Source of the DNA: Enteropsectra breve
Taxonomy: Eukaryota > Microsporidia
Reading direction: 5' to 3'
Assembly (NCBI GenBank): GCA_024243835.1
Contig: JALPMN010000615.1
Span: forward strand, 1-35,160
Length of the DNA: 35,160 nucleotides
Position numbers and translations under genes: made by a program. Below the pieces are notes generated by a model that worked only from the letters and a program-made list of their open reading frames with translations, searched no databases and was not told where the DNA came from. How positions within the stretch are numbered: position 1 is the first letter of the stretch; each line of letters opens with the position of its first letter. This document shows, piece after piece, positions 1 through 8,355 of this stretch.

Positions 1-289
1 TAAAAAGCAGCGGTAAATACCAGATTTTTAGATTTTGAATGATGAATTATAAAATTTTAGCATTTCTTAAGTGGAATGATTAAGATGACTTTAAATTTCT
101 TAATAAAAACAAGCTATTCAGGCTTACGCGTTCAAAAAATAATCTTAATTTTATTCAAACTGTTAATAAACTTGCTTCATGCAGAAAATATTGTGGTGGA
201 AGAGTCAGTCTATCAGCGCTTAATGCAAAAATGTCTGCGCAGTAGCTTTTTTCTTTAGTTTTTAAAATTTATTGGTTTGTAACCCTAAG
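1..289. other. AT-rich leader region, no gene supported
   Basis: No coding region is supported before the condensin gene. A 60-codon open frame at 76-258 (+) has no recognisable motif and a length expected by chance at this base composition. The last 30 bases carry the upstream signal of the condensin gene. Confidence 0.6.
264..285 (+). promoter_or_regulatory. AAAATTT block plus CCC triplet before CND1
   Basis: AAAATTT lies at 264-270 and CCC at 283-285, four bases before the ATG at 290. The same pairing precedes most housekeeping genes in the window. CCC/GGG and AAATTT-like signals just upstream of start codons are established for microsporidia. Confidence 0.6.
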
Positions 290-2935
290 ATGCAGAGAAA
301 CAATGATCCATTGCAAAGCCTGGCTGCATCGCCCATTTCCGCCTGCAAAGAAGAATATTTAGAGGCCATAAACGGACTGTCTAAGAACAACTACAAGCAG
401 CTTCTAAACACCATAATTCAGAATAATGACTCAAATGATGATGCGCTGATGCTTCTCCATGCATATCTTTCTTCTCTATCTGCAATAGAGGTCGATGGCA
501 GCACACTTCTTTCTTCGGTGTTATCCACAATCCTGCGGGTATCTCTTGGCATTCCATGCCCTGCGTCCCTGCTGTTTTGCATCCTTCAAAACTACTGCGC
601 CAAAAAGCACGAGGACATTCAGCACCGAGTGCTTGAATATCTAAAAGGCACAGAGTTTGGCTCGCCGCTTATCATTGAACTGCTCTACAAACCAGAGTGT
701 GCGGCACTGGCTTCTTCCATCCTGAACACGCGAGAAGACCTGGTGGATGAATTCTTGCGCACCGTTTTCAATGAGAAAAACCAGGTTCTGCTTAAGAATG
801 CTGGCTCTGTAATCGCAAGTCTGCCACCCGAGCATTTCGTGAACTACAAAAGCTTTTTCTTTTTCCTTTCGAACGAGAATTACTCGATCAGAATAAGCTA
901 TCTCGAAATTATGGAAAAGCTTGTAACAAAATTTAAGAATGAAAACAACATCGATGCTGTCACAGACATCACGCTGTCTATAACTGAGAATTTACTCGAT
1001 ACAAACTACTATGTAAGAACGAAGGTTCTTGGAATAATTTCAAACATGTTTATAGAAGCGAGTATCTTAAAGGAACAGCGCAACAAAATCATAGGCGAAA
1101 TAATAGGGCGTATCGAGGATAAAACAGTTCTAGTAAGGAAAAAGGCGATAGCATTTCTGGCCCAGATCCTGATAAACCATCCCTTCAAAAACAAGAAGCA
1201 ATTGGTAAAAAATCTCGAGGCGGCTAACTCTGACAATTCCAACTTTGAAAATGATTTTAATGAGTTCGTTAGACTGATGGAAGATGCTCTTGAAAAAATG
1301 ATTTCCATCTTGTCGTACAACCTGAAAACAGATCTCGTAGAAATCGCAGACTTCATTAAAGAGGCCTATTTGCTGGGTGTGAGGAATTCCAGAGAAGGCA
1401 TTCAGAAAATGATGGGATTTGTATTTACAAAGGAGAAGGAGGTTGTTCTTTCGATGTTTAGAGATATTGTGTGTAAGAAAGAGGAAATTTTGTATGAATT
1501 TACTTCGGACAGGGCTTTTGAGGCAGTGCTTGAAAGCTTGGATCTGGATGAAAAAATACTTCTGAAAAAGTTTTTTAAGGGCGAAAAGATCTATGAGGCG
1601 ATCTACGTATTGAAGCAACTCAATCGCCCCATTTCTGAATCGGTGGCGCAGAGCCTTCTTGACCATGCAACAGCACTGCTGTTCCACTCAGAAAATGAGA
1701 AGCAGCTAATGGACAATGTGGAGCTTTACACCAATGTTCTTTCGATAATAAAAAATATGTCAGAGCGCCTTCAGCACGAGCATTCTGTTCTGAAAACAGT
1801 AGGAAAAAATATTTTAAAAATGAAATTTTATGAAGCCAGTCTTGTGAAATGCACTGTTGAGCTGTTTTATTCTGTCAGTTTGAATCCAGAAAAGAACATC
1901 ACAAAGCTTTTCAAGAATCTGATACTTGTGAAGAGCACACTTAAATTAGTGGACTGTGTTGGGTGGGTGGCATTTTGCCAGTTTATGCTTTTGGAGCGGC
2001 TCGAAGGGAAATACAAAAAGGGAGGCATGTCGCAGCAGCTGGCGGGTGCATTGAGGAAGAGCATCGACTGTGAAGACATGGCTGAGGTCAGAGAGCGGCG
2101 CATGAGTCTTGAAAGCACCAAAAGGAACTCTCTCAGCGGATATTCGAAAAGCTTCAGAGCATCTCTCAAGTTTAATGAGCTTGAAGATTCAATGAAGGAT
2201 AAAACAGACGAAGAAATTAATGGTTTCTTTTTCTACATCAAGGAGGAAGAGCTGCTCTATTCACCAAATTGTCTTTTGCAGCAGTTTGTTCCTCTTGTCA
2301 TGAGTTCTCTTTCTAGCGATAATTTGAATATTCAAGTGGCTGCCTATTCAACACTGAACAAACTCATGCTTATTTCCTTTAAATTCTTCAGCCAGCACTT
2401 CGAAGTCTTTAAGTCAAGTTTGTATCATACAAATGCTGCAGTTAAAAATAATGCCGTGGCTGCACTGCATGATCTAATCATATACTACAACACATCTATT
2501 GATGTAAAATTGGTATTTGGGTTGCTAGCTGATCCCGATATTAAAAAGAATGCTGTTTTGGTCATTTACAGCCTGATGCAGAAAAATGTCGTTAAGATGA
2601 GAAACAACAGTGTAAGGCTTGTGGAGCAAGTTCATGACGAAGAAATTGGCCCCATTATAATCGAGCTTCTCAAATTCTTTTCTTCCAACAACAATATAAC
2701 CAGCATCATCTTTTATGAGGTCTACCAGTCAAAATTGCCGCTGGCTGCTTTAAAAATTGTTGCAAAGTTTGTTGCACAGAACATACAAGAGCCGCTATTT
2801 CTAAAATGCTTGAAAAACTGCCATGATGCAGAAAGACTCAGGGCGGTGTATGATGAATTCAGCCTATCTGAAAAGTTTATTTCTGATAATGGGCATTTAA
2901 GCGAAATGCAAGCCTTGTCTAGCAAAAAACAGTAA
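290..2935 (+). CDS. CND1: Condensin complex subunit 1 (CND1/Ycs4/NCAPD2)
   Basis: HEAT-repeat subunit of the condensin ring, which compacts and helps segregate chromosomes in the nucleus. The 881-residue protein is helical throughout. Around residues 235-295 it reads YYVRTKVLGIISNMF and then TVLVRKKAIAFLAQIL..HPF, the typical condensin-1 HEAT pair. Residues about 660-810 match the Cnd1 C-terminal domain: a KLMLISFKFFSQHFEVF segment, then VKNNAVAALHDL, LADPDIKKNAVLVIYSLM and EIGPIIIELLKFF, all in family order. At about 880 residues it is shorter than the usual 1,100-1,400, as is common in microsporidia. I place the start at the ATG at 290, because upstream in-frame codons include no ATG and the CCC signal sits directly before it. 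It is convergent with the kleisin gene downstream. The identification is firm. Confidence 0.92.
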   Translation: MQRNNDPLQSLAASPISACKEEYLEAINGLSKNNYKQLLNTIIQNNDSNDDALMLLHAYLSSLSAIEVDGSTLLSSVLSTILRVSLGIPCPASLLFCILQNYCAKKHEDIQHRVLEYLKGTEFGSPLIIELLYKPECAALASSILNTREDLVDEFLRTVFNEKNQVLLKNAGSVIASLPPEHFVNYKSFFFFLSNENYSIRISYLEIMEKLVTKFKNENNIDAVTDITLSITENLLDTNYYVRTKVLGIISNMFIEASILKEQRNKIIGEIIGRIEDKTVLVRKKAIAFLAQILINHPFKNKKQLVKNLEAANSDNSNFENDFNEFVRLMEDALEKMISILSYNLKTDLVEIADFIKEAYLLGVRNSREGIQKMMGFVFTKEKEVVLSMFRDIVCKKEEILYEFTSDRAFEAVLESLDLDEKILLKKFFKGEKIYEAIYVLKQLNRPISESVAQSLLDHATALLFHSENEKQLMDNVELYTNVLSIIKNMSERLQHEHSVLKTVGKNILKMKFYEASLVKCTVELFYSVSLNPEKNITKLFKNLILVKSTLKLVDCVGWVAFCQFMLLERLEGKYKKGGMSQQLAGALRKSIDCEDMAEVRERRMSLESTKRNSLSGYSKSFRASLKFNELEDSMKDKTDEEINGFFFYIKEEELLYSPNCLLQQFVPLVMSSLSSDNLNIQVAAYSTLNKLMLISFKFFSQHFEVFKSSLYHTNAAVKNNAVAALHDLIIYYNTSIDVKLVFGLLADPDIKKNAVLVIYSLMQKNVVKMRNNSVRLVEQVHDEEIGPIIIELLKFFSSNNNITSIIFYEVYQSKLPLAALKIVAKFVAQNIQEPLFLKCLKNCHDAERLRAVYDEFSLSEKFISDNGHLSEMQALSSKKQ

Positions 2936-3562
2936 TTTTATAAAGAAATGGGAGATTATTCATTGTGATGATACCATATGCAAAATAAAGTAATTTATGG
3001 TCAATTAAAGTATGATTATTGCTTAAATTTTTATAAGATCTAAAAATAGTATTAAGAGCTATTTGTCCAAGTTGCATTTTAAAATTATTTTCAAAAAGGC
3101 CTTTCTATTAAAACAAGAATTTAAATGACGCTGTTAACTATGATTTGAGTAATTTTTAAACTTGTTTTGGGATCTTGCTTCACTATTTCTAGTATTAAAA
3201 ATAAGGTTTGTAAAAACCTCAAATCTATACATAATTAAGTTTAAAATCCTTGATCCAGTTTAAGCCTAAGTGTCAAAATACGCTAGTAATCCTTTTCTAT
3301 ATACCAGCTAAGGATGATTAAGGGAAAGTATATCTTTCATGAGTATATTTTCAAAAACTGGCGATACTCGTTGCACTCGCATTGTAATGAATATTATTCC
3401 AGCGTGCTAAATTACAAGATTGCTGTTTATAGATACCAAATTAAGAGACATAAAAGATGAATTCTTATATCTTTATGGGATGCAAAAACCCTTAAATGCC
3501 GGCGACGTTAAAATTAAGAAAAGACATCTACACGAATAAATTTCCGCAAATAAACAAGATAA
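2936..3562. other. Convergent gap between condensin and kleisin genes
   Basis: This 627-base AT-rich gap lies between two convergent genes. It contains one 48-codon open frame at 3314-3460 (+), described separately. Nothing else is recognised. Confidence 0.5.
3314..3460 (+). CDS. Doubtful small basic ORF (48 aa)
   Basis: The frame from the ATG at 3314 encodes 48 residues, strongly basic and aromatic, starting MIKGKYIFHEY and ending IKRHKR. The DNA inside it is less AT-rich than its flanks, and CTATATA occurs about 15 bases upstream. I recognise no family; it does not match the small ribosomal proteins L39, L41, S29 or S30. A frame of this length is easily produced by chance, so this is a candidate only. 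Confidence 0.15.
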   Translation: MIKGKYIFHEYIFKNWRYSLHSHCNEYYSSVLNYKIAVYRYQIKRHKR

Positions 3563-4627
3563 TTAGAATTTACCTACTTTCTTACAATCAATAGACCCGT
3601 ATGCCGCTTGCTGATTTGCTTCCACTTCGCCAGATGCTGCAGCCTGAATTAGTCTTCCAAAGCAGTCAGCCTTTTCTGCTTTATTAAAACCGGTAACTAG
3701 CTGATTAAACTCAAATAAATCAGGGAAACTAAGCTGTGCAATGTCATTTCGGACAGATTCAACTTCATTGATAGTATCATTAAAACTATAGTCCTTATCG
3801 TGCATATTTTCAGCAATTGATGTATGTTCGATTGCGAATGAATCTGCAAATTCATTTTGCATACTAACTAAAGTTGCTTCACGTTGCTGTTCTGCTTCCT
3901 GCTGTCGGCTGCACTCTTCTTTTAAAAAGCTGTCTATCTTTGGCTCCATTACAACAGTAAATTTGTAGTTTTCAAACGGATTGTACGCTTGCTGCTTGTT
4001 CACAATAGAAAAAGTAAGTCTCAGCCCAGACCGGTAGACATCATTTTCCAGCTCAGTGCAGTGATCTTCATTTGCCCGTCTCCTGGCGCCTAGCATTTCT
4101 CTGTCGCTCATCAGCAGCGATGGCTCAATGAGAGTGCCATCTCTTCCCTGTTCAACCGATGTTAGATTTTCAAACTCCATTTCAAATCCATCTGGCCCTG
4201 CCATGCCCAGGGTATTATCTCTTATTGTTGGATCTAAGACGCTTCCATCCAGGCTTTTTGCTTGAAAATTATCACTTAAGAGCAACTCTTCATTATTGAG
4301 CATCAAATGCTCGTCGATGAGCTCAAGCGTTATCTGCCTGGAAGAGGGCAGTTTCATCCGTTTGACGCTTTGGCCTGTGCTTTTGCTCACAACTTCAAGA
4401 ACGTGGTTGCAGTCATCGAGAAACACTTTAAATTTTTTAGACAAAAGTTTTGAGGCTGCCAAGGCAGCAAGGCCGCATTTTTTAAGAGACTCGTCTTGGG
4501 AAGAAGCCTGCCGTAGCACATCATCGATGGTGATTGATTGTATCTGTGTCTTTTTGAGATGAGAATTGAGAAATACAAGCTTGTAGATGATGTCTGAATG
4601 TTTTAAAGGCCCTTCTTCTTTATCCAT
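3563..4627 (-). CDS. Cohesin-type kleisin (Scc1/Rad21 or Rec8)
   Basis: Alpha-kleisin closing the SMC1/SMC3 cohesin ring that holds sister chromatids together. The 354-residue protein has both family ends. Residues 1-90 match the Rad21/Rec8 N-terminal domain: EEGPLKHSDI, HLKKTQIQSITIDDVL, then LAASKLLSKKFKVFLDDCN, corresponding to the conserved LLLGV..IY..K..YLL.DCN element. Residues about 296-354 match the C-terminal winged helix that binds the SMC1 head: AEKADCFGRLIQAAASGEVE, then QAAYGSIDCKKVGKF, ending at the canonical G-x-[KR]-F. The middle is disordered and acidic, where separase sites normally lie. It is shorter than yeast Scc1 (about 566 aa). I cannot separate a mitotic Scc1 from a meiotic Rec8. 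The ATG at 4627 follows a CCC triplet and an AAATTTT block. Confidence 0.85.
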   Translation of the reverse strand: MDKEEGPLKHSDIIYKLVFLNSHLKKTQIQSITIDDVLRQASSQDESLKKCGLAALAASKLLSKKFKVFLDDCNHVLEVVSKSTGQSVKRMKLPSSRQITLELIDEHLMLNNEELLLSDNFQAKSLDGSVLDPTIRDNTLGMAGPDGFEMEFENLTSVEQGRDGTLIEPSLLMSDREMLGARRRANEDHCTELENDVYRSGLRLTFSIVNKQQAYNPFENYKFTVVMEPKIDSFLKEECSRQQEAEQQREATLVSMQNEFADSFAIEHTSIAENMHDKDYSFNDTINEVESVRNDIAQLSFPDLFEFNQLVTGFNKAEKADCFGRLIQAAASGEVEANQQAAYGSIDCKKVGKF

Positions 4628-4629
4628 GT

Positions 4630-4640
4630 GGGTAAAATTT
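4630..4640 (-). promoter_or_regulatory. CCC plus AAATTTT signal of the kleisin gene
   Basis: Read on the minus strand, AAATTTT (4640-4634) is followed by CCC (4632-4630), two bases before the ATG. It is the same arrangement as before CND1, uL13 and NSP1. Confidence 0.6.
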
Positions 4641-4883
4641 GATAGAATTAAAAATATTTAAGTTAAAGTTGAATTTCTTATAGGGGGATAGCAAAGATAA
4701 AGTCTGTCTGGATCTACATATACTCTATAGATAGCCGATAGCCTATTATCCTTGCAGTAATTAAAAGAAATTTACACTTTGTAGCATCTTTAACCTTCAA
4801 TAAATTATTTTACGTTAGTTTTTATTAAGCATTATGTTCTGAATATGTCTAAATTATTTTAATATTTGCTCGTATCAATCCGA

Positions 4884-5606
4884 TCACTCGTTTTGTTCAA
4901 ACAGTGGAGGGAATGCAAAATTTTGCAAAAACACTACTTTCGGACGATATTTCGGACTCTCCGCCTCTAAAAATATCCTTTCTACAATCCTTGCAATCGT
5001 TTCAAACGATTCCTTGAGAATGTGCAGCTCTTTCAGGTCTTTTGCAAGTTTAAAGAGTGCTGGATGCATCCTCATTATAACCAAAATGCAGTACACGATG
5101 CGCACACATGCCTCTGAAGATACTTGGAGACTGAGGCTCGCCAGCTTTGTAACGAGACGCTCAGTCATTTCCTTGGGCGCACACTTCTTTTCGATGCACT
5201 GCAGGACAAAAAGCAATGTGCCTTCCGAATTGGCATTCGCGGGATTCAGCGAGTCAGCAAGCTTTACATAAAAATCATCGTATTCAAAATCGAAGTTCTC
5301 CGAAAGATGGTAAATAAGCATCAGTGTTGCTATTTCCATTTCCCTAATGCCCAAATATGCTACCAGCTCATCGTAAAAATTTCGCGGGTCTTTGATTAGG
5401 GCAGAAAGTGCTGCAATCTTCTCCAGTATCTCTATGCTTTTTTGCATTTTCAACGCTCGTTTAATATAACCGTCCATCTGATATTTCTGTATGTCCGATT
5501 TCTTTATCTGTGGAATATACAATGAAATAGCGTCAAGCAGCCTTATTGTTTCCAGTAAATTTTGCTGGTCGAGCGATACTTCAAGATCTTTGAGTTTTTC
5601 CTCCAT
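4884..5606 (-). CDS. CBF/Mak21 (Noc family) ribosome-biogenesis protein
   Basis: Probable nucleolar complex (Noc) protein, a family that escorts pre-ribosomal particles during maturation and nuclear export. In 240 residues the second half matches the CBF/Mak21 domain pattern: DFEYDDFYVKLADSLNPA at residues 106-123, a hydrophobic helix LLFVLQCIEK, then LVTKLASLSLQVSSEACVRI at 151-170 and VYCILVIMRMHPALF at 171-185, corresponding to the family pattern K-R-L-A-x-L-A-L followed by a hydrophobic helix ending in HP. Noc1, Noc3 and Noc4 are 550-1,000 aa elsewhere, so this is a reduced form. The pattern fits Noc4 best, but I cannot exclude Noc3. It begins at the ATG at 5606, preceded by a CCC triplet, and lies on the same strand as the kleisin but 256 bases away, so it is probably transcribed separately. 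Confidence 0.6.
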   Translation of the reverse strand: MEEKLKDLEVSLDQQNLLETIRLLDAISLYIPQIKKSDIQKYQMDGYIKRALKMQKSIEILEKIAALSALIKDPRNFYDELVAYLGIREMEIATLMLIYHLSENFDFEYDDFYVKLADSLNPANANSEGTLLFVLQCIEKKCAPKEMTERLVTKLASLSLQVSSEACVRIVYCILVIMRMHPALFKLAKDLKELHILKESFETIARIVERIFLEAESPKYRPKVVFLQNFAFPPLFEQNE

Positions 5607-5608
5607 GT

Positions 5609-5622
5609 GGGCTCCAAAAATT
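5609..5622 (-). promoter_or_regulatory. CCC plus A/T block upstream of the Noc-like gene
   Basis: On the minus strand AATTTTT (5622-5616) precedes a CCC (5611-5609) that ends two bases before the ATG. The ATG-proximal sequence GCCCACATG is shared exactly with the Rpr2/Rpp21 gene at 7924. Confidence 0.55.
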
Positions 5623-5856
5623 ATATTTTAAAGGAGAAAAAACGCTTCTGGAAAATAAAAAGAATAAGGGGACATCAGTAGTTCTATTGATTAGAAAACT
5701 GTCAAAAATGCAGCTAACAAATACTTTTTGTAAAATGAGATTTAAAGGCATTCTGCATATTAAAAAGATGCCTTAGCGACTATTAACAGAAAGAGTGCAC
5801 TCAACTATTTCAAAAAGAACCACTTTTAATTATGCCTATTTCTCTTCGAAAAGATT

Positions 5857-6918
5857 TCATTTCCAGCGGCTTGTGATAAAATCATTGTAGTCGACATCGA
5901 CATATTCGATGCTGCTCCCTTGATTTCCTACTGCATACACCATTTTATTGTTAATCAAATAGTCTCCCTCACCAAGATCCAGTCCTCGCAAATAATTGAT
6001 ATTATCGTTGCCTGTGCCTTTGAATTCCGCTATTTCTGGTCCTTCTTTGTTAAGCACTACCATATAGTTTTTCTCGCCATCAACGCCTCCATACAACTTT
6101 CTCAACACGTTATTCTTATAGAATGTGGTGGAACTGTGCACTACATAGGTATTTTCTCCATCGCAGTATTTTCTTATTTCCTCGCTGTTGTATGCCTTTA
6201 CCACTGTTTCTTGGCACGTATCCAAATATTCATAGAGAGTCAGGTTGTTATAGAATATGTCTTCAAATATATACTTTTTAATTGTGGCAGTATTTTCCCG
6301 CGCCACTTTTTCCTCGATAACCCTGAAAAAAATATACATTTTGGGATTCTCAATGGCATCAAGGATCCTGTCTTCAAATATAAACAGTGATTTTTCAGAT
6401 TCAGTAATAATATTCTTAACGTATTGAGAGCGATCGTCCCTGTTGAAAAATAGCTGCTGATAGAACTTGTCGTATTTCCCCTCGTAAGAAGTCTTCTTCG
6501 GGAACTTATTCAAGGTTTTATAGTGTGTTTTAATATCGATGAGTTTCATCTCTCCAGATCTCTGGCCTGCAGCGTCTTCCTGCTCCTCAAATAAATGGGG
6601 AATAAAAGCATTTTGATTGTCAGTGCTTGCTGTTTTCTTTTCTAGGTTTGCCACAAAATTAAATTTATTTTCGAAAAACGCCTGGTTTAGTTCCTGTATG
6701 TTGAATGATAAATACGGGTAGTCTGCCTTAAGCTCTTTTTTAAGTTTTGAGCACAGCACATCGCTCTTGTAGTTGATGTAGTGGGGCATGGAGTTTTTTC
6801 CCAAAAACTTCGGTCTTTTCGGGTGGTAGTAGTACTGTAGATATGATCGATAATACGGAAAGCCGTCTTCTATTACTTCGCCCTCTTCGGTGCTAGATGA
6901 TGCCAGCTGATATTCCAT
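5857..6918 (-). CDS. Orphan 353-aa protein, function unknown
   Basis: A long open frame with coding-like composition and no recognised family. The N-terminus is acidic (STEEGEVIEDG), then Tyr-rich (PYYRSYLQYYYHPKRPKF). The middle is charged and helical (residues about 60-230), and the last 100 residues look like beta strands with Gly turns (ENTYVVHSSTTFYKNNVL, NYMVVLNKEG, GEGDYLINNKMVYAVG). There is no signal peptide, membrane segment or Cys motif, so a soluble nuclear or cytosolic protein is likely. The ATG at 6918 is preceded by a CCC triplet, the same signal as the housekeeping genes. The neighbours are nuclear proteins. That the gene is real is fairly sure; its function is not known to me. 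Confidence 0.75.
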   Translation of the reverse strand: MEYQLASSSTEEGEVIEDGFPYYRSYLQYYYHPKRPKFLGKNSMPHYINYKSDVLCSKLKKELKADYPYLSFNIQELNQAFFENKFNFVANLEKKTASTDNQNAFIPHLFEEQEDAAGQRSGEMKLIDIKTHYKTLNKFPKKTSYEGKYDKFYQQLFFNRDDRSQYVKNIITESEKSLFIFEDRILDAIENPKMYIFFRVIEEKVARENTATIKKYIFEDIFYNNLTLYEYLDTCQETVVKAYNSEEIRKYCDGENTYVVHSSTTFYKNNVLRKLYGGVDGEKNYMVVLNKEGPEIAEFKGTGNDNINYLRGLDLGEGDYLINNKMVYAVGNQGSSIEYVDVDYNDFITSRWK

Positions 6919-7404
6919 GGAAGGGTACGTAAAATACTATTTTGAAAGAGAAATATTTATTTTCATACCAGAAGAGTTGATATTATTCATTCTTAATGTT
7001 AAAGGATTGCATTATATGTCAAAATAAGGTCATTAAGTACACGAATCGAGTACTGTGCAGAGGTGTTTAGCAGTCCTGTTAATACTACTTGAGATCTAAA
7101 GACTCATGTAATAAAATGCCAGTTAAAAACTCAAGCAGTATGGCTCATAAAATTCGAAGATCTATAAAATATTAATCTACTGCTCTACTTTAAAAAATTA
7201 TATGGCTGTAGATAAAAAAGGCAATCATTGTCTGATGCAGCACTTAAATGTGTTTTTGAATGGCATATGTATTCTATTCAGACACTAATGAAAATAAACG
7301 GCATTTAAACACTGTCTTAGTACCAAACTTTAAGAATTGCACAAACATGTTGCATACCAGTAAAACAAATAATTAACCTGCATTGAACACAATTTATACA
7401 CAAA
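6919..7404. other. AT-rich gap, nothing recognised
   Basis: 486 bases before the orphan gene's start on the minus strand. A CCC triplet at 6925-6923 (minus strand) is the upstream signal of the orphan gene. I see no other ORF, RNA gene or repeat. Confidence 0.5.
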
Positions 7405-7590
7405 TCACATCGCGGAAAATATAAACTCTCCTTGCCACTCAGTCTGAATTGCTTTGAGCGCCACATCTTCGATCCCGTATCTCTTTTTGAAAATTATTAC
7501 TTTACATTCTTTTAGGTAGCAGAAAGATGAAAATGACAATTCAAAAATATTTTTCTTTTTGAACTTCACGAATATATCACTCATCTTCAT
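7405..7590 (-). CDS. Possible small protein (61 aa), unknown
   Basis: The frame is open from 7689, but its first ATG is at 7590, which gives 61 residues starting MKMSDIFVKFKKKN and ending EFIFSAM. It would begin 25 bases after the stop of the Rpr2/Rpp21 gene on the same strand. The composition (alternating hydrophobic and basic strands, one Cys, one Trp) is compatible with a small folded domain, but I recognise no family, and the CCC/AAAATTTT signal is missing. Frames of this length are expected by chance here. It may simply be the 3' flank of its neighbour. Confidence 0.3.
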   Translation of the reverse strand: MKMSDIFVKFKKKNIFELSFSSFCYLKECKVIIFKKRYGIEDVALKAIQTEWQGEFIFSAM

Positions 7591-7615
7591 TTTACATGAT
7601 AGTGTTTTTAGTATC

Positions 7616-7924
7616 TTATTTATGCTTATATGATCTATATACAGTAAAAGTCGTGTTGTTGCAATCCGTACAGATATTTTCAAAACCAAATCCGCATTCT
7701 TTTTTGACCATCTGCGTTTTGCATGTTAGTTTTGGGATTAGTATTGAAAAGCAAGACTTGCAGATGGTTTTTTTCATTTCTTTCAGCTTGAGTTGATTTT
7801 TCTCTGCAAGGGCTTTGAGACTCATGCATTTCTTCTTGGCTAAGCTCCTGTATGGCGTTTCGACTGCTATTCTATATAGGTAGTTTATGTGTGTTGAAAT
7901 GGTTTTTATATTTTTCGCTTTCAT
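7616..7924 (-). CDS. RNase P/MRP protein subunit, Rpr2/Rpp21 family
   Basis: Zinc-ribbon protein of the RNase P (tRNA 5' maturation) or RNase MRP (rRNA processing) ribonucleoprotein. The 102 residues follow the Rpr2/Rpp21/Snm1 pattern: an N-terminal helix (HINYLYRIAV), SLAKKKCMSLKALAEKNQLK, then KKTICKSCFSILIPKLTCKT. The zinc ligands would be Cys55, Cys58, Cys85 and Cys88 (ICKSC and ICTDC), with the LIP tract after the first pair as in the family. The length is close to that of Rpp21 and its archaeal Rpp21 orthologues. The ATG at 7924 lies directly after a CCC triplet and an AAAATTTTT block, which fixes the start. I cannot decide between the Rpr2/Rpp21 (RNase P) and Snm1 (MRP) branches. Confidence 0.82.
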   Translation of the reverse strand: MKAKNIKTISTHINYLYRIAVETPYRSLAKKKCMSLKALAEKNQLKLKEMKKTICKSCFSILIPKLTCKTQMVKKECGFGFENICTDCNNTTFTVYRSYKHK

Positions 7925-8355
7925 GTGGGCTGAAGTTCAAAAATTTTCAATTGCTGAACGCAGTTGAATATTCTTTGGTGCACTAATAAAAATGACTTTC
8001 CGAGAATTATGGCGTTTCTTACTCGTATTTTGTTACACAGTTCTATTATACAAGGGGAAATATATAGCAATTGCTTGCGACATTCTTTAATAAAATTCAA
8101 AAGATGCATATCGTTCATTGTAAATTTGTGCTTTTCCAGTAGCATTGAATTATCGCATTGTACTGGTGGTTTCAACCTTTATTTAAACAAGCGTAGTGAA
8201 GATTTTAAATGTACTTGAAATTGCCCTTTTATCACTGTTTATCTTCCTTAAGCAGAGATAATCTCTACAAACCCCGTGATTCCATTACAGTAGAATACAA
8301 ACTAACAAAATATTTAATGACATGCTCAAAATAGTCCAGTATCTAACAAGTATAT
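7925..8355. other. Gap between Rpr2/Rpp21 and Elongin C genes
   Basis: About 430 bases. Both strands carry open frames of 74-84 codons (7921-8145 minus, 7964-8218 plus) that overlap each other. Neither has recognisable motifs or the upstream CCC signal, so I treat them as chance frames. Nothing else is seen. Confidence 0.45.
7927..7947 (-). promoter_or_regulatory. CCC plus AAAATTTTT signal of the Rpr2/Rpp21 gene
   Basis: On the minus strand AAAATTTTT (7947-7939) is followed nine bases later by CCC (7929-7927), two bases before the ATG. Confidence 0.6.

Noticed and set aside
76..258. 60-codon ORF (+) at the left edge
   Set aside because: Chance length in AT-rich DNA, no motif, no upstream signal.
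1130..1687. 185-codon ORF (-) inside the condensin gene
   Set aside because: Antisense shadow of the firmly identified CND1 frame; composition follows the reverse complement of its codons.
5920..6390. 156-codon ORF (+) opposite the orphan gene
   Set aside because: Antisense shadow; the minus frame is longer, has the start signal and reads as a soluble protein.
7921..8145. 74-84-codon ORF (-) overlapping the Rpr2/Rpp21 start by four bases (ATGA)
   Set aside because: The overlap looked operon-like, but there is no ATG before 8145, no CCC signal and no family. Rpr2/Rpp21 has its own signal within this ORF. An opposing ORF (7964-8218, +) is equally good, so both are probably chance.
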